DNA of 28,187 bases from assembly GCA_964483175.1 (NCBI GenBank), contig CAZAAT010000028.1, forward strand, positions 1 to 28,187, in the 5' to 3' direction. The notes beneath the pieces are model-generated. The model did not search any database, was not told the DNA's origin, and saw only the letters and a program-made list of their open reading frames with translations. A program made the translations under genes and the position numbers. How positions within the stretch are numbered: the stretch's first letter is position 1; every line of letters starts with the position of its first letter. Source of the DNA: JAAYHC01 sp964483175 (GTDB lineage Bacteria > Bacillota > UBA5301). Below, in pieces: positions 22,803 to 28,187 of the stretch.

Positions 22803-23039
22803 TTGACAGCTATCACTGAACAATTTAAAGCCAGATCTACAAGCCGTAATCGCACCTTCATTGTCCGAATCTACCGCACTGAGCATGGTACTTGGCAAGG
22901 CCAACTGGCCCATGTCCAATCCGGCCAGGTGCACTACTTTCAGAGTTGCCTAGAAATGCTTAAAATGATGGAGTCGGTCAGAGAGTTTGCAGCCCTAGAA
23001 GATGGTGAGAGTCATGTGCAGAGCCAGGAAGCTAATTAA
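22803..23039 (+). CDS. Small conserved-looking protein of unknown function
   Basis: 78 residues starting at TTG 22803; GGAAGGTGA lies about 9 bases upstream. There is no signal peptide. The core RTFIVRIYRTEHGTWQGQLAHVQSGQVHYFQSCLEMLKMMESV looks like a small beta-beta-alpha unit; I recall similar short proteins in Firmicutes but no function. Its 3' end overlaps the start of the next gene by 26-38 bases in another frame, so the two are coupled. It begins the second transcription unit after the terminator at 22714. Confidence 0.6.
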   Translation: MTAITEQFKARSTSRNRTFIVRIYRTEHGTWQGQLAHVQSGQVHYFQSCLEMLKMMESVREFAALEDGESHVQSQEAN

Positions 23040-23913
23040 AGCTCTAACCCTTGCACTTGCAGTTTTGTTGCCGGTCTGCTCTGCCCTGCCTGCTCTAGCG
23101 GTAATTACTGTGGCCCCGGGACAAATAATGTTTGTAATCGACGGCCGGGCTAGCGATGATATCCATGCTGATAAAACGGTGTTCATCACCCGTAAAGGCA
23201 ATAATGGAAACGGTCACAGCAATCCGATTTACTACTGGGCCACCGACTTAGCCGATTCACATGGGCATACCATTACTGCGGACATGCTCTATGCGCTAAC
23301 CCCATACGATTCGGCCTGGCAGCGACTTGATAACAGCGTCCTATTTTTAGCGGATAACGAAGCAGGCGCAGAGATCCGATTTAAGCTGGCCAAAGAGGCT
23401 CGAGGTTATAAAGGTGTTTACAAGGGGTGGCTTCGCAGCTCTGAGGGGCGTAACAGGGATATCCGAGTAATCGTTCATATCAAGTCATACTTCAACCTGA
23501 TCCTTGATGGCGGAGCCTTTCTGGTAGTAGCACCGACTCCCGGCATGCACGAAGCCGAAAGCCCTGTAACATTGACTGTAAACTCCAACCATGATCAGTG
23601 GCTGATTACCGTAGGATTAGATGGGGGTCTAACCTATAGCAGAGATAAACCTGGTGATATCCCACGGATTAGGCCAGAGAACCTGTTTCTCTCCATTGAT
23701 GGCAAGGATTTCAAACCATTAACCCAAACCCAGATTATCTCGGGTGGAAAGTATGGAAGCTCAGCTTCGATCAAATTAAGGCTAAGAGCCCGTACCGAAT
23801 GGCAGCACATCGCCGGTACCTATTCAGGTAAAATGAGTCTGATCGTGTCGGAAAGTTGTGGTAACGAAGAGGAGTTCATTGATGATGAGCAATTCTTCGA
23901 TACTCGGTGGTAA
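23014..23913 (+). CDS. Secreted beta-rich surface protein, unknown function
   Basis: 299 residues from ATG 23014 (or 303 from ATG 23002; GGTGAG favours the inner start). Signal peptide with likely cleavage at ALA|VIT. The mature protein is beta-rich, with no cysteine until one near the end (SCGNEEE). It ends with HIAGTYSGKMSLIVSE, the kind of final strand (AGTYxGxxxxxV) found in fimbrial and spore-coat-U-like domains; the next gene ends in a related HFAGTLRITVSA. Acidic tail FIDDEQFFDTRW. Role may be a minor pilin, tip or matrix protein, which is inference. It overlaps the preceding small gene. Confidence 0.6.
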   Translation: MCRARKLIKALTLALAVLLPVCSALPALAVITVAPGQIMFVIDGRASDDIHADKTVFITRKGNNGNGHSNPIYYWATDLADSHGHTITADMLYALTPYDSAWQRLDNSVLFLADNEAGAEIRFKLAKEARGYKGVYKGWLRSSEGRNRDIRVIVHIKSYFNLILDGGAFLVVAPTPGMHEAESPVTLTVNSNHDQWLITVGLDGGLTYSRDKPGDIPRIRPENLFLSIDGKDFKPLTQTQIISGGKYGSSASIKLRLRARTEWQHIAGTYSGKMSLIVSESCGNEEEFIDDEQFFDTRW

Positions 23914-24005
23914 CCCACCGATCTATCATGCTGCTGGAGGTGGTCAGGAAAAGTTTTTTGATAAATTTGGTAGTTCAAGCAAGCTAGTAGAAAGATACTT
24001 TCTCC

Positions 24006-24033
24006 TTGGAGGCGAAGACTCGCTACTTATAAT
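24006..24033 (+). promoter_or_regulatory. Promoter of the fimbria-like subunit gene
   Basis: TTGGAG (24006-24011), 16-base spacer, perfect TATAAT (24028-24033). The expected start near 24040 falls at the base of the 24039-24067 hairpin. An inverted repeat TCGCTAC (24020-24026) / GTAGCGA (24048-24054) flanks the -10 box and could be an operator. Confidence 0.5.
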
Positions 24034-24038
24034 GTGGT

Positions 24039-24067
24039 CACCAATGGGTAGCGACGAGCCAATGGTG
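24039..24067 (+). promoter_or_regulatory. 5'-end mRNA hairpin of the fimbria-like subunit gene
   Basis: CACCAATGG (24039-24047) pairs with CCAATGGTG (24059-24067), eight pairs around one A-A mismatch, with an 11-base loop. If the TATAAT at 24028 is used, this hairpin forms the very 5' end of the message, a known way to stabilise abundant mRNAs. Confidence 0.4.
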
Positions 24068-24110
24068 AAACCGGCCAAGAAGCAAAACAAAACCAAGGAG
24101 GAATGTAGTA

Positions 24111-24620
24111 ATGAAGAGAGTCTTAGTGTTTACGGCCCTGTTGGTTTTGGTTGTGAGCTCGGTGGCATTTGCTGGTAAATCCGGCATCGGCAATCCACCA
24201 AAATCCACTGATGTAGATGTCTTAATAAACGTCGAACCATGGGTAAGAGTAAATACCGCTGTTGATTTCGTAGAATTAAATTTCACACCTGGCGAATCAG
24301 GAGCTTCTGCCGATTTTATTGCCTCAGTCAAAGGCAACACCAACTATGTTGTCCGTGGCGAGTTTGTGAAGAATACCGACGATGGTTTTAAACTAGACTT
24401 TAGCTTTGCAGATGAAAATGGGGATTTGCCAGGGGTTAATAACGGGAGATTTAAAACTACTCCGATTTATTCCCGCGTCATTAACGTTGAGGACACTGCT
24501 GTTGAAGAGAACTTGCCGGTTCGAGTAGCTGCCCATAAGTTTGATCCTGCCGCAGTAGAAGGGCATTTCGCAGGCACGTTGCGTATAACTGTATCCGCAG
24601 ACCTAGCAATGCCTCAATAA
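24111..24620 (+). CDS. Secreted small fimbria/coat-U-like subunit
   Basis: 169 residues with a clear signal peptide (MKRVLVFTALLVLVVSSVAFA|GKS). The mature chain of about 148 residues is a beta sandwich by pattern: VDVLINVEPWVRVNTAVDFVELNF, then a GESGASADFIASVKGNTNYVVRG segment and a final HFAGTLRITVSADLAMPQ strand. It resembles DUF4402/spore-coat-U-like surface subunits in layout; I cannot name the family for certain. It has its own promoter, a strong AAGGAGG ribosome site and a strong terminator (24652) before the chaperone-like gene. That design fits a highly expressed structural subunit with limited read-through. Confidence 0.65.
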   Translation: MKRVLVFTALLVLVVSSVAFAGKSGIGNPPKSTDVDVLINVEPWVRVNTAVDFVELNFTPGESGASADFIASVKGNTNYVVRGEFVKNTDDGFKLDFSFADENGDLPGVNNGRFKTTPIYSRVINVEDTAVEENLPVRVAAHKFDPAAVEGHFAGTLRITVSADLAMPQ

Positions 24621-24651
24621 TTGTCCATCATCATGATCACTGGTTCCATCT

Positions 24652-24685
24652 AGACCTCACCCTTGTAAGGCTGGGTGAGGTCTTT
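24652..24685 (+). terminator. Terminator between subunit and chaperone-like genes
   Basis: GACCTCACCC (24653-24662), 10-base loop, GGGTGAGGTC (24673-24682), a perfect 10-bp stem (11 with A/T), followed by TTT. The short T-run may allow partial read-through into 24746. Confidence 0.85.
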
Positions 24686-24745
24686 AACTTAAGGTTGCTT
24701 TATAGTGGGTTCGACGAATACTGCCTAAGAGGTGATGGATAGATT

Positions 24746-26248
24746 ATGAAAAGATTTTTGTTGGCCCTGATGCTATTGCTGTTAAACGTAAATAGACCTG
24801 CATTTGCAATAGGGGTTGAACCCTTACTGATCAACTTAAACCTTTCTCCAGGCAGTTCTCAGACGTTCGAAATCATAGTCACCCCTGAAGAAAGGGAAGA
24901 ACTCACGCACTTGATGTTATATCAACCTCGTCAAACCCCTGATGGTGACATTCAATATGAAATACTGAACTCTACCGATACTCTACTTAGCAAATGGATA
25001 GAACTTGAAACCAATCGCCTACTGGTTCGTCCGGGTTCGAAATCTGTTATCCGGGGTACTGTACACGTACCTTTCGACGCCAAAGGTTCGTACTTTGCGG
25101 TGGTAATGGTCGAGCCTGATACAGCCCAAACCAAGGAAGGTATAGCCTTCCTAGTCCGCTACGCAGTCCTGCTTAACATAAATGTATCTACTATTGGTAT
25201 TCGCGAGGAAGCTACTGTTACCGAATTATCGCTTAAGCAGGATGAGCTTAGTGAAAGTCTCTTACAATTTCAACTTTCCAACCCGTCACCGCTGCATTAT
25301 TTTTCATCTGCAGAGGCGATAATCCGTGATGAGAATAACCGTTTAGTAGAGCGAGTAGATTTACGCACCCCGTTTGCTTGGGCTAATAATCAAACAGCAA
25401 CCATGGTCATGCCTGGAGCAGAAGTTCTATTCACCGGCAAACTCTCACAACCCCTCTTCCCTGGCAAGTACAACATTCGCCTCTTTGTCCGCTACGGCAA
25501 CTCACAGATAGTAAAGAACAAGGTAGTAGAGATCAGTGATGCCGACTTCTCCTCTTCCAACGTCCAAGTCAAGTATCTCAAGGTTACTCCTAACTCGCTC
25601 GATGCTAGAATTATGCCCGGGGGGTCAACTAGTAAAGTAATTCAGATCAGCAATAACTCTCCCGAAGAGTTAGAGATAAAAGTGAGACCACATGATATTG
25701 AAAAGGACTATACAAATTCGATCTTTAGTAATGCCAGCGTTGCCATGCGCACCAATCCTGAGTTCACCCTAGCCCCACGAAGACAGCAAAGATTGGTCCT
25801 CACCTTAAACGCTCCGCGCGATTTAGCCCCGGGCGGATACTACGGTTATCTCGATATTAATGTCTTCTCCAATGGTGAGCTACTAGAGAAACATCTAGTC
25901 GACTTATCCCTCACCACTATGGGTGAAGTATCCTACTCAGCCGAGGTGATAAGCTTGGCTCAGAGCACTCTAGATGGTGAGCAGCTGTTTAGTGTGGACC
26001 TCAAAAACTTGAGCAACAGCGAGATAGTACCAGAGGGTACCATCAACCTTAAAGATAATGATGGTACGCTTAAACGCACCCTGTTTTTAGGGTTAGAAGA
26101 AGGCATTACTAGGGTCTTACCGCAGAGAGTTGGAAGGGTCGTTGCAGTTACCAAGGGGATCGGACCCGGCGAGTACATCGCCGAAATCGTTATCCGCCAT
26201 AACCGGAGCGAAATAACCACAGCCAAGTTCCCGGTTACTGTCGAATAG
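24746..26248 (+). CDS. Exported PapD/DUF916-like Ig-fold protein
   Basis: 500 residues with signal peptide (MKRFLLALMLLLLNVNRPAFA|IGV). Two similar halves each begin with an Ig-like strand pattern: GVEPLLINLNLSPGSSQTFEIIV (about 23) and VTPNSLDARIMPGGSTSKVIQISNNS (about 283). Each has a proline/arginine-rich strand (RLLVRPGSKSVIRGTV; FTLAPRRQQRLVLTL) and a GSYFAVVMV/GGYYGYLDI strand. This is the layout of periplasmic pilus chaperones and of DUF916-type surface proteins; there is no C-terminal membrane anchor. It probably binds or protects secreted beta-sandwich subunits such as those encoded just upstream. AGAGGTGATGG precedes the ATG. Its stop is 2 bases from the convergent ABC gene. Confidence 0.7.
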   Translation: MKRFLLALMLLLLNVNRPAFAIGVEPLLINLNLSPGSSQTFEIIVTPEEREELTHLMLYQPRQTPDGDIQYEILNSTDTLLSKWIELETNRLLVRPGSKSVIRGTVHVPFDAKGSYFAVVMVEPDTAQTKEGIAFLVRYAVLLNINVSTIGIREEATVTELSLKQDELSESLLQFQLSNPSPLHYFSSAEAIIRDENNRLVERVDLRTPFAWANNQTATMVMPGAEVLFTGKLSQPLFPGKYNIRLFVRYGNSQIVKNKVVEISDADFSSSNVQVKYLKVTPNSLDARIMPGGSTSKVIQISNNSPEELEIKVRPHDIEKDYTNSIFSNASVAMRTNPEFTLAPRRQQRLVLTLNAPRDLAPGGYYGYLDINVFSNGELLEKHLVDLSLTTMGEVSYSAEVISLAQSTLDGEQLFSVDLKNLSNSEIVPEGTINLKDNDGTLKRTLFLGLEEGITRVLPQRVGRVVAVTKGIGPGEYIAEIVIRHNRSEITTAKFPVTVE

Positions 26249-26250
26249 CC

Positions 26251-28134
26251 CTACCCCGCCAACTCATTCTGGTTCCCCACAAACTGACTATTGTACAGGT
26301 CAGCGTAAAAGCCGCCTTTCTCCAATAGCTCAGTATGGGTGCCTTGCTCGATGATCCTACCGTTATTGATCACCAGGATTAAATCGGCATTTCTGATGGT
26401 AGATAGGCGATGCGCAATTACAAAGCTGGTTCGACCCTTCATCAGCTCGATCATCGCCTGTTGTACCTGTATCTCGGTACGCGTATCGACATTACTGGTG
26501 GCCTCATCCAAGATCAAGATCGGCGGATCGGCGAGAATTGCCCTGGCAATTGTCAAGAGCTGCTTCTGCCCCTGCGATAGATTGGAGGCCTCTTCGTTGA
26601 TCAGCGTCTCATAACCATTAGGCAATGTGCGGATAAAGTGATCGGCATTAGCAGCTTTGGCAGCCGCGATAACCGCATCATCCGTGGCCCCTTCTCGCCC
26701 ATAGGCGATATTCTCCCGGATCGTGCCATGAAAAAGCCAGGTGTCCTGGAGCACCATCCCAAAAATTTTGCGTAAATCACCCCGCGTCATCTCGCGGATA
26801 TCCAGCCCGTCAACCGTGATCCTGCCGCCATCGAGCTCGTAAAAGCGCATTAATAGGTTGACCAGCGTCGTCTTGCCGGCGCCGGTCGGGCCCACAATAG
26901 CTACCGTCTGTCCAGAACTGACATCGATGTTCATCTCGGTGATCAGTTCCTCACCTTTGATATAGCTAAAAGCCACATCCTCAAATCTGACATCACCCTG
27001 TGGAAACTCAATTACCTTTGGCTCAGCAGTATCCGGCGCCTCCTCTTCTTCATCCAAAATCTCAAAGACCCGTTCCGCTGCCGCGATCGTGGACTGAAGT
27101 AAATTGACAATCTGGGCTGTCTGCGTAATCGGCTGCGAGAAATGGCGAGAATACTGAATAAAAGCCTGAATATCACCCACCTGAACCATCCGTTGGGTAG
27201 CCAAAATGCTGCCGGCGACGGCCACTAAAATGTACGCAAAGTTATTAACCAAGTGCATCAAAGGCATAATCATTCCCGAGATATACTGGGCCCGCCACCC
27301 AGCCTCGTATAGCCGTTGATTATGCTCCTGAAACTCGGCAATTACCTTATCTTCTCGGCCAAAAGACTTGATCTCTTTATGTCCTGTATAAACCTCTTCT
27401 ACATGCCCATTCAGCTCGCCAAGCGCTCTTTGCTGCTGCTTAAAGTAGTTCTGCGAACGTTTAATAACCGGTCGCGCCACCGCTACCCCCAGCGGTAAAG
27501 CCACAAGGGTAATGACCATCATTAACGGGCTAATCAATAGCATCATGATGATAACGCCCACCATGGTCACAACGGCCGTCACGAGCTGAGTCAGACTCTG
27601 CTGGAAGGTACTACTAATCAGCTCGATATCATTGGTGACCCGGCTCATCGTCTCCCCATGTGTCCGACTGTCAAAATACCGCAGGGGCAACCGGGACAGC
27701 TTTGCATTGACATCTTCGCGTAGATTAAAGATCGCCTTCTGAGATACAACGACCATCAAGAACTGCTGTAGATAACTAAATAACGCGCTAAGCAGATACA
27801 GCCACCCCAGCGTTGCCAGGATATTCGCCAAAGCGGCAAAATCGATTATCCCCTGATTAACACCTGTCCATAGAGTCGTAATCGCTTGCCCCACAATCCG
27901 TGGACTAAAGACATTGAAAATAGTGCTGAGTACAGCCATGATCAGCACCACAACAAACTGATACTTCCAGGGAGAAAGATATCTAGCTAATCGTTTGGTG
28001 GTTCCTTTGAAATCCTTGGCCTTCTCGCCCACCATCGCTATGCCGTGAGCGCCTCCAGGCCCTTGCCCGAAGCCCCCCATCTTGCCAAAGCCTTTTCCGG
28101 ACGGCCTGTGCCCATGTTGCGAACTGCTGCTCAT
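26251..28134 (-). CDS. ABC exporter half-transporter (type IV ABC fold)
   Basis: 627 residues: a Gly/Met-rich N-terminal tail, six membrane helices (about 58-345) and a nucleotide-binding domain (about 380-620). Walker A is GPTGAGKT (415-422), the Q-loop Gln is near 463, the signature is LSQGQ (519-523), and Walker B ILILDE ends with the catalytic Glu544, followed by the D-loop and His575 in IAHRLS. The signature has Q in place of the second G, as in YheH/BmrD-type partners. It is translationally coupled (ATGA) with another ABC gene upstream, so it probably forms a heterodimer exporting lipids, peptides or drugs. Strong GGAGGAGG ribosome site. Confidence 0.95.
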   Translation of the reverse strand: MSSSSQHGHRPSGKGFGKMGGFGQGPGGAHGIAMVGEKAKDFKGTTKRLARYLSPWKYQFVVVLIMAVLSTIFNVFSPRIVGQAITTLWTGVNQGIIDFAALANILATLGWLYLLSALFSYLQQFLMVVVSQKAIFNLREDVNAKLSRLPLRYFDSRTHGETMSRVTNDIELISSTFQQSLTQLVTAVVTMVGVIIMMLLISPLMMVITLVALPLGVAVARPVIKRSQNYFKQQQRALGELNGHVEEVYTGHKEIKSFGREDKVIAEFQEHNQRLYEAGWRAQYISGMIMPLMHLVNNFAYILVAVAGSILATQRMVQVGDIQAFIQYSRHFSQPITQTAQIVNLLQSTIAAAERVFEILDEEEEAPDTAEPKVIEFPQGDVRFEDVAFSYIKGEELITEMNIDVSSGQTVAIVGPTGAGKTTLVNLLMRFYELDGGRITVDGLDIREMTRGDLRKIFGMVLQDTWLFHGTIRENIAYGREGATDDAVIAAAKAANADHFIRTLPNGYETLINEEASNLSQGQKQLLTIARAILADPPILILDEATSNVDTRTEIQVQQAMIELMKGRTSFVIAHRLSTIRNADLILVINNGRIIEQGTHTELLEKGGFYADLYNSQFVGNQNELAG

Positions 28135-28187
28135 GCCAATTCCTCCTCCGATAGCTGAGAGGCCACAATCTCCCGATAAACCTGGCA
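28131..28187 (-). CDS. C-terminal end of a second ABC exporter subunit
   Basis: Partial gene entering from the right edge. The visible 18 codons read CQVYREIVASQLSEEELA and stop at TGA 28133-28131. VYREI-x-x-SQ is the usual C-terminal end of ABC exporter ATPase domains. The stop overlaps the start of the next gene by ATGA, supporting a heterodimeric transporter. Confidence 0.8.
   Translation of the reverse strand, partial: CQVYREIVASQLSEEELA

Noticed and set aside
23914..24110. c-di-GMP (GEMM-type) riboswitch before the subunit gene
   Set aside because: A segment near 24047 resembles the 3' part of GEMM, but the conserved 5' core and the tetraloop-receptor parts are absent.
1..28187. CRISPR arrays, tRNAs, insertion sequences
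   Set aside because: No regularly spaced direct repeats, no cloverleaf-like segment recognised and no transposase seen.

Overview
The window reads as chromosomal DNA of an anaerobic, Firmicutes-like bacterium (Clostridia/Limnochordia style). The evidence is strong AGGAGG-type ribosome sites, frequent GTG/TTG starts, a ferredoxin-dependent 2-oxoacid oxidoreductase, an Rnf complex and RqcH. A secretin, a probable beta-barrel protein and PapD-like and fimbria-like secreted proteins leave open a diderm envelope. There is one 10-N assembly gap, inside a TPR gene. I see no tRNA, rRNA, CRISPR array or insertion sequence.

Layout. (1) 1-3419, minus strand: a CDC48-type AAA+ ATPase followed by gamma, delta and (truncated) alpha subunits of a 2-oxoacid:ferredoxin oxidoreductase. 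Its YPIRP motif points to oxalate rather than pyruvate. (2) 3420-4126: 707 bases without a confident gene, with two hairpins and an ORF-like stretch. (3) 4127-5626, plus strand: an exported protein joining an FN3-like region, a discoidin-like domain and a class I glutamine-amidotransferase domain with its Cys-His-Glu triad. (4) 5629-9692, minus strand: lytic transglycosylase, DUF4412-like protein, RidA, a chemoreceptor without an outside sensor domain, and the gapped TPR protein. (5) 9820-11574, plus strand: RqcH. (6) 11728-12705: a secreted pentaheme cytochrome c, convergent with the minus-strand rnfCDGEA operon (12786-16612), which has no rnfB beside it. (7) 16815-18465, minus strand: PG-binding/LysM/M23 protein and a YdjM-like membrane protein. 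(8) 18575-18793, plus strand: a Mop/TOBE (molbindin) gene with an in-frame TGA followed by a SECIS-like hairpin. (9) 19037-26248, plus strand: a secretin-like protein, probable beta-barrel, SARP/BTAD regulator with a degenerate GGDEF-like tail, a small protein, two secreted beta proteins and a PapD/DUF916-like protein. (10) 26251-28187, minus strand: an ABC exporter half and the tail of its partner.

How it fits together. The 2-oxoacid oxidoreductase would make reduced ferredoxin and Rnf would spend it on ion pumping; the secreted multiheme cytochrome suggests a possible outward electron path. The 19-26 kb block looks like a self-contained surface-structure locus. It has a pore-like secretin, a barrel, its own regulator, a strongly expressed small subunit and a chaperone-like protein, but none of the ATPases or ushers of known systems. 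The two most novel items are this locus and the candidate selenocysteine-containing molbindin.
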